This document shows positions 44,639 to 53,644 of a stretch of DNA of 64,000 nucleotides, piece by piece. The position numbers were made by a program, and so were the translations under genes. The first letter of the stretch is position 1. Every line of letters starts with the position of its first letter. The notes beneath the pieces were generated by a model that was not told the origin of the DNA, ran no database searches, and worked only from the letters and a program-made list of their open reading frames with translations. The DNA comes from CAJXVY01 sp031580995 (GTDB lineage: Bacteria > Actinomycetota > Actinomycetes > Actinomycetales > Microbacteriaceae): positions 1 to 64,000 of the forward strand of contig JAVLCC010000005.1 of NCBI GenBank assembly GCA_031580995.1. Reading direction: 5' to 3'.

Positions 44639-44655
44639 TCACCCACTCTGGGTGA
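44639..44655 (-). promoter_or_regulatory. Hairpin in the cspA 5' leader
   Basis: TCACCC/GGGTGA form a 6-bp stem with a 5-nt loop just before the AAGGAAGAGG ribosome binding region of cspA on the minus strand. It could influence translation with temperature; this is inference from position. Confidence 0.35.
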
Positions 44656-44775
44656 GACGAAACGGAAGCAATGCCGCCGAACTCGACTTTGAGTGAGTCT
44701 AGTAGCAGAATGATACAAATTGTTTAACTAAATGATTCTGTCAGCTAGTTGTTATCAACCCTTAGGGGGGTCAGT

Positions 44776-45174
44776 ATGGAATATCCCGTCTCAAAGACAA
44801 ACGAACAGTGGCGTGAAGAACTTGATGAGATCGAATTTCAGGTTCTAAGGCTCGCGGGAACAGAGAGGCCATTCACCGGAGAATTGCTGGATGAACACCG
44901 TGAAGGAGTCTTCACCTGCAGAGGTTGCGGTGAGGAACTATTTGATTCAGACACCAAGTTTGATTCCAAATCAGGATGGCCAAGTTTCTATGAGCCAAAA
45001 AACACTGAAAAAGTTGAATTAGTCGATGATGTCAGTCACGGCATGGTCCGCACCGAAGTCAGATGCGCCAAATGCGGAGGTCACCTGGGGCACGTTTTTG
45101 ACGATGCCCCGCAAACACCAACTGGTGAGAGGTTTTGTATCAATAGCGTCAGCCTGAAATTCAAAGCAAGCTAG
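44776..45174 (+). CDS. msrB: Peptide-methionine (R)-S-oxide reductase
   Basis: A 132-residue enzyme reducing methionine-R-sulfoxide in oxidised proteins. Zinc ligands are in CRGCG and CAKCG. The substrate pocket segment SKSGWPSFYEP and catalytic Cys in RFCINSVSLKF are canonical. The ATG at 44776 has AGGGGGG five bases before it; the open frame back to 44749 has no support. The LysE-family gene follows after 9 bp, so they may be co-transcribed. Confidence 0.95.
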   Translation: MEYPVSKTNEQWREELDEIEFQVLRLAGTERPFTGELLDEHREGVFTCRGCGEELFDSDTKFDSKSGWPSFYEPKNTEKVELVDDVSHGMVRTEVRCAKCGGHLGHVFDDAPQTPTGERFCINSVSLKFKAS

Positions 45175-45183
45175 CATCTCTCT

Positions 45184-45804
45184 GTGCCAACAATTGAAAA
45201 CCTAATCGGTTGGCTTTTGGTCTCGATTGTCATCATCATCATTCCGGGTCCTGGAGTCACCTTCGTTATCGCCAGAGCGATGACCATCGGTCGCAAGGGA
45301 GCGGTGCTCACTGTCTTTGGTCACGCCGCAGGAGTTACCTTGCAGATTCTCGCTGTTGCCTTTGGTCTCGGAGCACTGGTTGCCTCCAGCGCAATTGCAT
45401 TCAATGTCATGAAATTTCTCGGCGCTGGGTTTTTGGTCTATTTGGGAATCCGAGCAATTATCACCCGTAAACAACCCATCGATCTCTCACTGGATGGAAA
45501 CGTCAAAACTAGAAAAGTTCTAACCGACAGCTTCGTGGTTGGCATCACCAACGCCAAGACCATTGTCTTTTTTGTTGCGACCATGCCCCAGTTTGTAAAC
45601 CCTGAGTTTGGAAACGTGCCAATTCAGATGCTTTTACTCGGCGCAATATTTTTGGTAATCGGAACACTGAGTGATTTGGTTTATGCATTTGCTGCAGGAA
45701 GTGCAAGAGAGTGGCTAGTGAACTCAGAATCACGAATTGCAGCCGTTAGGGCAGCCGGTGGCGTTGCGATTGCAGGTGTCGGAATCCACACTGCTGTGAG
45801 CTAA
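45184..45804 (+). CDS. LysE family translocator
   Basis: A 206-residue membrane protein with about six helices, of the LysE/RhtB amino-acid export family. The N-terminal IIIIPGPGVTFVIARAMTIG followed by GRKGAVLTVFGHAAGVTL is the family signature, and FLGAGFLVYLGIRAI and VVGITNAKTIVFFVATMPQF follow. Exported substrates are amino acids or their analogues. The start is GTG at 45184. Confidence 0.92.
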   Translation: MPTIENLIGWLLVSIVIIIIPGPGVTFVIARAMTIGRKGAVLTVFGHAAGVTLQILAVAFGLGALVASSAIAFNVMKFLGAGFLVYLGIRAIITRKQPIDLSLDGNVKTRKVLTDSFVVGITNAKTIVFFVATMPQFVNPEFGNVPIQMLLLGAIFLVIGTLSDLVYAFAAGSAREWLVNSESRIAAVRAAGGVAIAGVGIHTAVS

Positions 45805-45809
45805 TACAG

Positions 45810-45882
45810 AGCCGGCAAGGGGACTTGAACCCCTAACCTTCCGATTACAAGTCGGATGCGCTACCAGTTGCGCCATGCCGGC
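45810..45882 (-). tRNA. tRNA-Thr (anticodon TGT)
   Basis: A minus-strand cloverleaf with acceptor GCCGGCA/TGCCGGC, D arm, anticodon stem TCCGA/TCGGA around CTTGTAA (anticodon TGT, reading ACA), T arm AGGGG-TTCAAGT-CCCCT and discriminator T. CCA is not encoded. Confidence 0.96.
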
Positions 45883-45903
45883 AAACCTTTGAAAGTCTAG
45901 CGG

Positions 45904-46737
45904 TTATTCAGCCATTGTTGACTGCACGAATGAAGCAAACCTTGCTGGGTTTACCAATTCATCACCGGTTGCCCAGGTGTATTCCTCACCATTGACAACA
46001 ACCGCTGGTGTTCCAGAGATCTGGATTCCGCTATCTGGTCTTGGGTTTGTCAGCACCTCATTGGTGGTCTCTTGAATCCAGTCACCAAAAGCTTTCGATT
46101 CAACACAGGCTGTGAAATCCTCATCCACGTTTACCCCAGCTTCTTCGGCAATGTCCAAAAGATCATCATTGTCTAGATTGCCCGTTCCCTCACCTGGTTG
46201 GCGCTCCATCAAGATTCCATTCACGTCAAAGAAACTCTCTGGGCTGTAGTTTGCGGTGCAGGCTGAGAAGTTTGCAGCCCTTGATGAATAGTTATCAACA
46301 CTTGAGCGGTCTAAAAAGCTAATTGGGTGATATTCAACTGTTGCAACTCCAGTGTCAACCCATGAGCGAATCTGTTGACTGTTTGGAACATCAAATGCCT
46401 GGCAAACAGGGCACTGATAATCCATCCAAATCTGAATGTTAGGAATGTCTTGCTGCTCAGCATCAGCTATTGGTTCTAGCCCCTCACCCAAACGAATGCC
46501 GTTGTCATATTCCATGTTTGCAGGCTTCTCATCTAACTCTGGCCTTGCGACATCAGAACCCTGGGAGCCAAAGATGAAGGCAACCACCACACCGACTGTT
46601 CCTAATAAAACCACAACAACACTTAGCTGAATAATCAGCTTGTTGCGCTTTTCCTTCTTCTGCTGCTGTTCACGAATTTCACGTGCTTTTTGTCTTGCGA
46701 TTTCGCGCTGCTCGGAGCGAGTTGGCTTTTCGTTCAT
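45904..46737 (-). CDS. DsbA-like thioredoxin-fold protein, membrane-anchored
   Basis: A 277-residue protein with a highly charged cytoplasmic N-terminus (residues 1-32), a membrane anchor at about 33-57, and a periplasm-side DsbA domain. The active site is CPVC (109-112) in QIWMDYQCPVCQAF, followed by the cis-Pro loop near SGTPAVVVNG. It probably catalyses disulfide formation or exchange in exported proteins. Such genes often lie beside vkor or other partners; none is seen here. Confidence 0.9.
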   Translation of the reverse strand: MNEKPTRSEQREIARQKAREIREQQQKKEKRNKLIIQLSVVVVLLGTVGVVVAFIFGSQGSDVARPELDEKPANMEYDNGIRLGEGLEPIADAEQQDIPNIQIWMDYQCPVCQAFDVPNSQQIRSWVDTGVATVEYHPISFLDRSSVDNYSSRAANFSACTANYSPESFFDVNGILMERQPGEGTGNLDNDDLLDIAEEAGVNVDEDFTACVESKAFGDWIQETTNEVLTNPRPDSGIQISGTPAVVVNGEEYTWATGDELVNPARFASFVQSTMAE

Positions 46738-46844
46738 GAAGGGAATTATCTTTCTAGTTACTGAGAAAACCCTAATAGTCTACAAAGCTTATGAGATACT
46801 TTTGTAGCTCAATAAAGATGTTGGGTGCTTTCACAACGGATCGT

Positions 46845-46862
46845 CCGGCACGTACCTGCCGG
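46845..46862 (+). promoter_or_regulatory. Hairpin in the leader of the MsmK-type ATPase gene
   Basis: CCGGCA/TGCCGG form a 6-bp stem with a 6-nt loop ending one base before the ribosome binding region GAAGGAG. A 15-codon reading frame (46818-46865) spans it. Its role is unknown. Confidence 0.3.
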
Positions 46863-46876
46863 TGAAGGAGATAAAA

Positions 46877-47950
46877 ATGGCTTCGGTCAAATTCGAAAAA
46901 GCCTCCAGGGTTTACCCCGGTGGCACCACCCCCGCGGTAGATCAACTAGAACTAGACATCAAAGACGGTGAGTTCCTAGTTTTGGTTGGACCTTCTGGTT
47001 GCGGTAAATCCACAAGCTTGAGAATGCTTGCAGGATTGGAAGAAGTAAACGACGGTGCAATTTATATTGGCGACAGAGATGTCACCGACGTTGCACCAAA
47101 AGATAGAGACATCGCGATGGTGTTTCAAAACTATGCCCTCTACCCACACATGACCGTGGCTGAGAACATGGGATTCGCTCTCAAGATTGCAGGCATTGCC
47201 AAAGAAGAGCGTGCAGAGAGGGTTTTAGAAGCCGCAAAGCTTCTGGATCTAGAAGATTACCTATCCCGCAAGCCAAAGGCACTTTCTGGTGGACAGCGCC
47301 AGCGTGTTGCGATGGGCCGAGCAATTGTTCGTCAGCCTCAGGTGTTTTTGATGGACGAGCCACTGTCAAACTTGGATGCAAAGCTCCGCGTTCAAACCAG
47401 AACTCAGATTGCTTCACTGCAGAAGCGTCTTGGAGTCACCACTGTTTATGTCACCCACGACCAAGTCGAGGCTATGACCATGGGTGATCGAGTAGCTGTT
47501 TTGAAAGATGGATTATTGCAGCAGGTTGCATCCCCAAGAGAGCTTTATGACCGCCCAGCTAACGTATTCGTTGCAGGCTTTATCGGTTCTCCCGCAATGA
47601 ACCTAATGCAGCTTCCAATCGTTGATGGCGGAGTTCAGTTTGGTGATGTTGTTTTGCCAGTTGGCAAAGAGGTCACCGAGAAATCAAGTGCCTCTAAGGT
47701 CACGGTTGGAATCAGGCCAGAGAAGTTTGAGGTCAGTGAGCACGGGTTGCCTGCAACTATCGACTTAGTTGAAGAGCTGGGAAGTGATGGATACCTCTAT
47801 GGTCGCGCCCAGGTTGAGGGTGCAGATGTGAATCTGATTATTCGCACCGATCCTCACGACCACCCAATGGCTGGCGACCAGATTCACCTGCGCTCGACTG
47901 CCGAAGAGGTTCACATCTTCGACACCGAGAGTGGTGAGCGACTTAACTAG
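46877..47950 (+). CDS. MsmK/UgpC-type ABC transporter ATP-binding protein
   Basis: A 357-residue ATPase of the carbohydrate-importer family that energises ABC sugar permeases. Walker A is GPSGCGKST, the signature LSGGQRQRVAMGRAI, and Walker B MDEPLSNLDA; the C-terminal TOBE-like regulatory domain includes VGIRPEKFEV. No permease or binding-protein genes are adjacent, so it may serve several transporters, as MsiK does in Streptomyces. ATG at 46877 follows AAGGAG by six bases. It is probably co-transcribed with DUF4032 three bases downstream. Confidence 0.93.
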   Translation: MASVKFEKASRVYPGGTTPAVDQLELDIKDGEFLVLVGPSGCGKSTSLRMLAGLEEVNDGAIYIGDRDVTDVAPKDRDIAMVFQNYALYPHMTVAENMGFALKIAGIAKEERAERVLEAAKLLDLEDYLSRKPKALSGGQRQRVAMGRAIVRQPQVFLMDEPLSNLDAKLRVQTRTQIASLQKRLGVTTVYVTHDQVEAMTMGDRVAVLKDGLLQQVASPRELYDRPANVFVAGFIGSPAMNLMQLPIVDGGVQFGDVVLPVGKEVTEKSSASKVTVGIRPEKFEVSEHGLPATIDLVEELGSDGYLYGRAQVEGADVNLIIRTDPHDHPMAGDQIHLRSTAEEVHIFDTESGERLN

Positions 47951-47953
47951 TCA

Positions 47954-49249
47954 ATGACCAATCTAAAGTTCCTCTCTGCCACGGCCGAACCAGCACTGCT
48001 GGATCTGCCGTGGCAGTTGGCTTTAGAGGACTGGCCAGAGGAAAAAATAGCTGCCCTACCAAAAGGCATATCTCGGCACACGGTGCGCTTTGTAAAATTG
48101 GATGACCACGTGATTGCCATCAAAGAAACATTGTTTGATTTAGCAAAGCGTGAATACGAAATGCTTAGAGATTTAGAAAAACTTGAAATTCCCTGCGTTG
48201 AACCGTTTGCGATTGTCTCTGGCAGAAAAACCGAAGATGGCGAAGAGCTACCGGCTGTTTTGATCACCAGGCATTTGAAGTATTCACTCCCCTACCGGGC
48301 TATGTGGTCACAAGGAATCAAGGAGCAAACAGCCAAAAGACTGGTTGATGCGCTGGCGCTACTGTTAGTGAGACTTCACCTGATTGGTTTTTTCTGGGGG
48401 GATGTTTCACTATCAAACACCTTATTTAGACGTGACGCCGGGTCCTTCGCTGCATATTTGGTGGATGCTGAAACTGGGCAGTTATATGAATCAAGGCTTT
48501 CCAACGGCCAACGTGAAAATGATCTGGAAATTGCAAGGGTGAACATTGCTGGGGAATTAATGGACCTAGTTGCAAGTGGCAAAGCCCAAGAGGTGGACCC
48601 AGTTGCAATCTCGCAACGAATAGTTGATAAATACCATTCGCTCTGGAAAGAGCTCACAGAGGTCCAAGCATTTGCTGGTGATGAGCGCTACAAAATCGAA
48701 GAGCGTGTCAGAAGACTGAATGAGCTCGGCTTTGACATTGAAGAGATGCGAATGGAAAGAGCCCCTGGGGGTTCGGAGATAAAGATTCAGCCAAAGGTTG
48801 TGGATGCGGGTCACCATCAAAGAAGGCTTATAAGACTCACTGGTTTAGATGTTGAGGAAAACCAAGCCAGAAGGCTTCTAAATCAGATTGATGAATTCGC
48901 TTTACACAATGACCCTGATGCAGATGAGGAAATGATGGCGCATAAATGGCTCAGCCAAGAATTTGAGCCAGTTGTCAATGCAGTTCCCAGAGAGCTAAGA
49001 ACCAAGATTGAAAATGCCGAGTTATTTCACGAGGTCTTGGAACACCAGTGGCAGAAATCCAATGAACTGGAACGAGACGTTGAATTACTGGAAGCAGTGC
49101 AGAGCTACACCGATGAGATTTTGGTCAACAGGCGCGATGAATCCGCATACTTGGGAACCACAACAGAAATGATCACCCTTCCTAATCCGGTTCCCTCTGG
49201 GGAGTATGTAGTGGATGAAGAAGAAGGCGACTGGAGAGATCTGGTTTAG
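47954..49249 (+). CDS. DUF4032 domain-containing protein (kinase-like fold)
   Basis: A 431-residue soluble protein of the actinobacterial DUF4032 family. It resembles a protein-kinase or LPS-kinase fold: VIAIKETLFDLAKREYEML contains an IK-type lysine, and FFWGDVSLSNTLFR resembles the HxD-containing catalytic loop with D and N; YLVDAETGQLY resembles the DxE/DFG-like motif. The function is unknown. It follows the MsmK-type ATPase after 3 bp and its stop shares TTAG with the convergent rlmB gene. Confidence 0.85.
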   Translation: MTNLKFLSATAEPALLDLPWQLALEDWPEEKIAALPKGISRHTVRFVKLDDHVIAIKETLFDLAKREYEMLRDLEKLEIPCVEPFAIVSGRKTEDGEELPAVLITRHLKYSLPYRAMWSQGIKEQTAKRLVDALALLLVRLHLIGFFWGDVSLSNTLFRRDAGSFAAYLVDAETGQLYESRLSNGQRENDLEIARVNIAGELMDLVASGKAQEVDPVAISQRIVDKYHSLWKELTEVQAFAGDERYKIEERVRRLNELGFDIEEMRMERAPGGSEIKIQPKVVDAGHHQRRLIRLTGLDVEENQARRLLNQIDEFALHNDPDADEEMMAHKWLSQEFEPVVNAVPRELRTKIENAELFHEVLEHQWQKSNELERDVELLEAVQSYTDEILVNRRDESAYLGTTTEMITLPNPVPSGEYVVDEEEGDWRDLV

Positions 49250-50121
49250 CGCTTTTTAGCTATTTCATATAGCGCTAAGGATGCGGCAACAGATGCATTC
49301 AGAGATTCCACACTTGAACTAATTGGAATGCTCACAATCTGATCGCAGGTTTTTCTGACTAATTGGCTAATGCCTTTACCTTCAGCTCCGACAACAACAA
49401 CCAATGGCTGATCGGCAAGTTCCAAATCAGGAAGGCTTATCTCGCCATCGCCATCCAAGCCAATTACAAATAATCCCTGCTTTTGGTATTCCTTCAGGGA
49501 AGCATTCAAATTAGGCGCCATTGCAACTGGGATTCTGGCTGCGGCTCCCGCGGATGTTTTCCAAGCGGCAGGTGTCATGCCAACGCTTCTTCTAGAGGGA
49601 ATCAAAATACCGCTTGCTCCAAATGCTGAAGCCGAACGAATGATTGCTCCTAGGTTTCTAGGGTCAGTGATTCCATCACAGGCAATCACCAACGGACGCT
49701 TGCCAACCAAAAGGTCATGGGGATTTGAATAGATATAGGGAGGAACTTGCAAGATAACACCCTGGTGAACGCTATCCACCCCTGCAAGTCTTGATAGCTC
49801 AGGTTTTGTGAGCTCGGTGATTGGCAATGAGCGAGCATTGGCAATGGAGATGATTTCCTTCATGCGATCATCCATCTCCAGCTGATTGGCGATAACCAGT
49901 GACTTTGCCGGAATCTTTGCCCTGAGAGACTCTAAAACACTGTTTTTACCGCTCACGATGTCATTGGTGGGTGATGTTCGCTTCTGGCCCTGTGAGGGTC
50001 TCTGCTTAGCTTTATAGGCTTTGTGGTTGGGTCTATCCTGAGCTTTTGGAGTTGGACCTTTTCCGGATAGGCGTTTTCTTCCGTGTCCGCCGGTTCCGAC
50101 AGATGGTTTTTTCTTAGGCAT
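49246..50121 (-). CDS. rlmB: 23S rRNA (guanosine-2'-O-)-methyltransferase RlmB-type (SpoU family)
   Basis: A 291-residue SPOUT methyltransferase. A basic, disordered N-terminus of about 55 residues (rich in K/R/P/G) precedes a substrate-binding domain, then a knotted SpoU domain. The SAM knot is visible as NLGAIIRSASAFGASG, VVVVGAEGKGIS and IPISSSVESLNASVAAS. The ATG at 50121 has GGAG about six bases upstream and overlaps the cysS stop by eight bases; a start seven codons upstream is less likely. The carD-ispDF-cysS-rlmB order matches Mycobacterium. Confidence 0.93.
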   Translation of the reverse strand: MPKKKPSVGTGGHGRKRLSGKGPTPKAQDRPNHKAYKAKQRPSQGQKRTSPTNDIVSGKNSVLESLRAKIPAKSLVIANQLEMDDRMKEIISIANARSLPITELTKPELSRLAGVDSVHQGVILQVPPYIYSNPHDLLVGKRPLVIACDGITDPRNLGAIIRSASAFGASGILIPSRRSVGMTPAAWKTSAGAAARIPVAMAPNLNASLKEYQKQGLFVIGLDGDGEISLPDLELADQPLVVVVGAEGKGISQLVRKTCDQIVSIPISSSVESLNASVAASLALYEIAKKR

Positions 50122-51490
50122 CAATGCTCCATGTTGTTCCATCAGCGTCGTCTTCTAGGGTCACGCCGATTTCTGAAAGTTTGTCTCTAATTTGATCCGC
50201 TAGATCAAAATCTTTATTTTCTCTAGCCTCTGACCGTAACCGAATCTGCTCTTCAATAAGACTTCCCAACACCAGCATCTCAGCTCCGGTGCTTTCTGTC
50301 TCAAATTCGATTCCTAGAATTTCTAGCATTGCTAAAACCTCACCAAGCGATCCTGCAGCATCGCGAAGTCGCTGCTCATCCAAAGCTTGGTTTCCCTCAC
50401 GAACCTTTTCATGCAAGATCGCAATTGCTGCTGGCAGGTTGAGATCATCCTCCATCGCGACATCGAATGCTTCTGGGATTAAATGCTCAATGGTGTATTG
50501 GCTGTCACCTAATTTTCTTGCCGCTCTTTCAACAAAACCCTCAATCCGCTCCAGAGCACTCTCCGCCTCATCTAAAGAACCCGATTGATAATCCAAAACC
50601 GAACGGTAGTGAGCACTGAGTAGGTAATAGCGAAGCACCATCGGTGAGTGAGAATTCAATAACTCCGCCCCGAAAACACTGTTGCCTAAAGATTTACTCA
50701 TCTTTGAACCCTCAACGGTGACTAAGCCGTTATGCATCCAGAGATTTGCAAACTCGCTCCCCGAAGCTCTGGATTGAGCCAACTCGTTTTCGTGGTGTGG
50801 GAATCTAAGATCCAATCCCCCGCCATGGATGTCAAAGTTTTTACCCAGGTATTTCTCTGCCATCGCGGAGCATTCAATATGCCAACCGGGACGTCCTTGG
50901 CCAAATTCACTTTCCCAGCTAGCGGATTCAGGCTCTGTGTCTTTGCTAGCTTTCCATAGGGTGAAATCAGTGGCTGATTTTTTAAATTCTCCAGCCCCCT
51001 CACCCTCCATGTCATCAGGTTTCTGGTTTGTAAGCTCCCCATAATCACCCCAGGAAGCACTGTCAAAATAAACATCACCGTTATTTGCCCTATAGGCGAA
51101 ACCTGCATCAACTAGCTTTGAAATCATTTGCAGTATCTCTGGGATGTGACCGGTCGCCCTTGGCTCATTGCTTGGTCTTTGTATCCCCAGTGCATCAAAC
51201 TGACGCTGAAATTCCAATTCGTTTTTATAAGCCAACTCCCACCAACTGAGCTCATCGGTGTGTTTTTCCAAGACTTTGTCATCGATGTCTGTGATGTTTC
51301 GAATCAAGGTCACTTTCAAACCTTTATGCGCTAACCAACGAGACAGTAGGTCATAAACCAGTGCACTTCGCAGATGCCCTATGTGTGGCTCAGACTGAAC
51401 CGTTGGACCACAAACATAAATGGACACATGGCCATTGTTTATGGGCTTTAAATCCACAAGCTCATGGGCTTTAGAGTCGTATAGCTGCAC
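50114..51490 (-). CDS. cysS: Cysteine--tRNA ligase
   Basis: A 458-residue class I synthetase. The N-terminal [19 protein letters not shown] carries HIGH-like residues and one zinc-binding Cys; WHIECSAM, a following [15 protein letters not shown] give the others, and [11 protein letters not shown] is the KMSKS loop. The first segment has Gln at the residue that is often Tyr (CGPTVY). The start is GTG. It follows ispDF after 9 bp and overlaps rlmB. It belongs to the same transcript as carD. Confidence 0.96.
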   Translation of the reverse strand: MQLYDSKAHELVDLKPINNGHVSIYVCGPTVQSEPHIGHLRSALVYDLLSRWLAHKGLKVTLIRNITDIDDKVLEKHTDELSWWELAYKNELEFQRQFDALGIQRPSNEPRATGHIPEILQMISKLVDAGFAYRANNGDVYFDSASWGDYGELTNQKPDDMEGEGAGEFKKSATDFTLWKASKDTEPESASWESEFGQGRPGWHIECSAMAEKYLGKNFDIHGGGLDLRFPHHENELAQSRASGSEFANLWMHNGLVTVEGSKMSKSLGNSVFGAELLNSHSPMVLRYYLLSAHYRSVLDYQSGSLDEAESALERIEGFVERAARKLGDSQYTIEHLIPEAFDVAMEDDLNLPAAIAILHEKVREGNQALDEQRLRDAAGSLGEVLAMLEILGIEFETESTGAEMLVLGSLIEEQIRLRSEARENKDFDLADQIRDKLSEIGVTLEDDADGTTWSIDA

Positions 51491-51499
51491 GCCGCTAGC

Positions 51500-52594
51500 C
51501 TATCTAGCTTTTTTCAATGAAGCGGTTGCAACCGCCCCCACACCACTGGCATCTTTCAAAAAACCTAAGCCATCGGTGGTGGTCGCCAAAATACTCACCG
51601 GTGCTCCAATTAGCTCCGTTAGCTTCGCTTGCAAGTCTTTTCTAATCGGTGAAATCTTCGGTTTATCCGCAACCAGCTGACAGGAGACATTCACGACTTT
51701 GAAACCAGCTTTTTCTAATAACTGCATGGTTTCATTGATAAATAACTCACCACTTGCCCCTGCAAACTTTGGTTCATCAATTCCATAAACACTTCCGATA
51801 TCACCAAGCCTGGCAGCAGCCAACATTGCATCCACAATCGCATGCGATAAAGCATCGCCATCGCTGTGACCCTCAAGTTTTGGATAGCCATCAATGGCCA
51901 TTGTTCCCAGCATCAGCTCTCCAGCATCTGAAAACTTATGACTATCCACTCCCGTTCCAACGAAAACATCATTGCTGAGATCATCCTCGGTGGTTATCTT
52001 TTTGGAGCGAATATCTCCTGCGACAAAGCCAACCGCGTGCCCCGCATTTTCCATCAGCATGGCCTCATCAGTTACTTCAACATCACTAAAACTTGCAAGC
52101 AGTTTCTCCCTGTCAAACCCCTGTGGTGTTTGCGCTGCCACTAATTGATCACGATTGATAGTGGCGGTGATTAGTTGCCCATCGATTTGTTTGATGGTGT
52201 CGGTAACTGCAATTGCGGGGATGACCGCATCAAAAGCCTCTAAAGCCTCGGTCACTCTTTCAAAAACATCTATTGGTGTGAAACACCTCGCGGCATCGTG
52301 AATCAAAACTTTGTCTGCATTCGTAGCTTGGATTCCATTGAAAGCGCTTTGCTGTCTCGTGTCTCCACCAGCAATCAACTTTGCTGATTCTGGGATGAGT
52401 TCTCGAAACTGATCGAGATAATCATCGGGAGCGACAACCACAAGTTCAGTCTCTGTCTCTGTCTCTGTCTCGGGAAGATTGTCCAGGCAGTGTTCCAAAA
52501 TTGTTTTTCCATCAATTTGAACTAAGGCCTTGGGGATTCCCCTGCCTAGTCTTTCGCCGCGACCCGCGGCCACGACGATGATTGCGAGGCTCAT
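51500..52594 (-). CDS. ispDF: Bifunctional IspD/IspF (MEP cytidylyltransferase and cyclodiphosphate synthase)
   Basis: A 364-residue fusion catalysing two MEP-pathway steps, before and after IspE. The IspD part (about 1-205) has VVAAGRGERLGRGIPKALVQ, QQSAFNGIQ, VLIHDAARCFTP and AAQTPQGF. The IspF part (about 210-364) has GTGVDSHKF with the zinc ligands, LEGHSDGDALSHAIVDAML and LATTTDGLGFL. A hexanucleotide repeat inside the IspD part encodes an ET repeat. It starts two bases after carD ends. IspD and IspF are separate genes in Mycobacterium, so the fusion is a lineage trait. Confidence 0.96.
   Translation of the reverse strand: MSLAIIVVAAGRGERLGRGIPKALVQIDGKTILEHCLDNLPETETETETELVVVAPDDYLDQFRELIPESAKLIAGGDTRQQSAFNGIQATNADKVLIHDAARCFTPIDVFERVTEALEAFDAVIPAIAVTDTIKQIDGQLITATINRDQLVAAQTPQGFDREKLLASFSDVEVTDEAMLMENAGHAVGFVAGDIRSKKITTEDDLSNDVFVGTGVDSHKFSDAGELMLGTMAIDGYPKLEGHSDGDALSHAIVDAMLAAARLGDIGSVYGIDEPKFAGASGELFINETMQLLEKAGFKVVNVSCQLVADKPKISPIRKDLQAKLTELIGAPVSILATTTDGLGFLKDASGVGAVATASLKKAR
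52449..52471 (-). repeat. Hexanucleotide tandem repeat inside ispDF
   Basis: About 3.8 copies of GTCTCT (plus strand) lie in the IspD coding part and encode consecutive Glu-Thr pairs (ETETETETE). Copy changes would keep the reading frame. Confidence 0.85.
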
Positions 52595-52596
52595 GA

Positions 52597-53079
52597 TTAG
52601 CCCGCGAGGACTTTGTCTAGCTCCGCGCCAGCCTTTTCCTCATCGGTTTTGCGAGCAAGTGCCAACTCAGAAATCAAAATCTGTCTTGCCTTTGCAAGCA
52701 TTCTCTTCTCACCTGCAGAAAGACCGCGATCCTGATCTCTTCTCCAGAGGTCTCTGACAACCTCGCTGACCTTCACAACATCACCGCTTGCAAGTTTTTC
52801 CAAGTTGGCTTTATACCTTCTTGACCAGTTGGTTGGCTCTTCAACAAACTCCGCCTGCAAAACATCAAAGACCTCTTTGACGCCTTTTTTGTCGATGACG
52901 TCACGAACGCCAACCTTTTCGACGTTTTCCTTGGGAACCTGAATCTCAAGTTCTGACTGGGTGACCATCAGGGTCAAATACTCTTTGGTTTCGCCGCGCA
53001 CGGTTTTCTTGGCAATTTTGGTGATTTTCGCCGCGCCGTGGTGGGGATAAACTACTGTCTCGCCTACTTCAAAACGCAT
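52597..53079 (-). CDS. carD: CarD family RNA-polymerase-binding transcriptional regulator
   Basis: A 160-residue essential actinobacterial regulator. The N-terminal RNA polymerase interaction domain ([20 protein letters not shown]) resembles the Mfd RID; the helical C-terminal domain (about 65-160) with [20 protein letters not shown] and [20 protein letters not shown], seen in parts, binds DNA near -10 and stabilises open complexes. It is the first gene of the ispDF-cysS-rlmB operon on this strand and divergent from a lipoprotein gene. Confidence 0.96.
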   Translation of the reverse strand: MRFEVGETVVYPHHGAAKITKIAKKTVRGETKEYLTLMVTQSELEIQVPKENVEKVGVRDVIDKKGVKEVFDVLQAEFVEEPTNWSRRYKANLEKLASGDVVKVSEVVRDLWRRDQDRGLSAGEKRMLAKARQILISELALARKTDEEKAGAELDKVLAG

Positions 53080-53170
53080 ATTGTTCTCTCAACTCCAAAG
53101 TGTCAGTCTACCACAGTGGGTCAAGCGCTTCTGGGCTAGAATGACAAGAGTAATTTCACTGGAGGATATT

Positions 53171-53644
53171 TTGCGCCGAGTTCTGTCTGCCCTTGCCGTC
53201 TCGACACTAGTTGTAACAATCACCACCGGTTGCCAGTTCATGCAACCGGTGCGTTCTTTGGACCCCTACGCCCCATCAGATGGTTTTCAAACCGACATTG
53301 ACGAGCTAAAAGCAAGAAACTTCATGCTGCTGGAGCTTGATAACGAAGCAGCCCTGATTGGAAGCTTTGTAAACAGCGGAGATGTCGATCTAGACGTGAC
53401 GGTGCAGATAATCAGCGGGGATAACCGCTCAGACACCTTTGTTGAGGTTCCAGCCGGAGGAAAAACAGACATGGGTTATAACGGAAACCCTCCCAAGCGA
53501 GTCGATCTACCAGATGAAATCATTGCAGGTCAGCTTTACCCGATTTTTATCCAGGTAGAGCAAGACACCCCAAGAGAACTACTAGTGCCAGTTATGGATG
53601 GATCTCTTGAGGAGTATCAGCAGATGATTGACCTGCTGAACTAA
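53171..53644 (+). CDS. Putative lipoprotein of unknown function
   Basis: A 157-residue protein. The TTG at 53171 is preceded by GGAGG five bases upstream and gives LRRVLSALAVSTLVVTITTG then Cys, a signal peptide with lipobox-like TTGC (the -3 residue is Thr, slightly atypical). The mature part is a beta-rich domain with ALIGSFVNSGDVDLDVTVQI and VPAGGKTDMGYNG. No homologous family is recognised. Its position between carD and regX3 is typical of actinobacterial small hypotheticals. The stop shares CTAA with the convergent regX3 gene. Confidence 0.72.
   Translation: MRRVLSALAVSTLVVTITTGCQFMQPVRSLDPYAPSDGFQTDIDELKARNFMLLELDNEAALIGSFVNSGDVDLDVTVQIISGDNRSDTFVEVPAGGKTDMGYNGNPPKRVDLPDEIIAGQLYPIFIQVEQDTPRELLVPVMDGSLEEYQQMIDLLN

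Noticed and set aside
52449..52471. Phase-variable frameshifting tract
   Set aside because: The unit is six bases, so slippage keeps the frame; it cannot switch the gene on and off.
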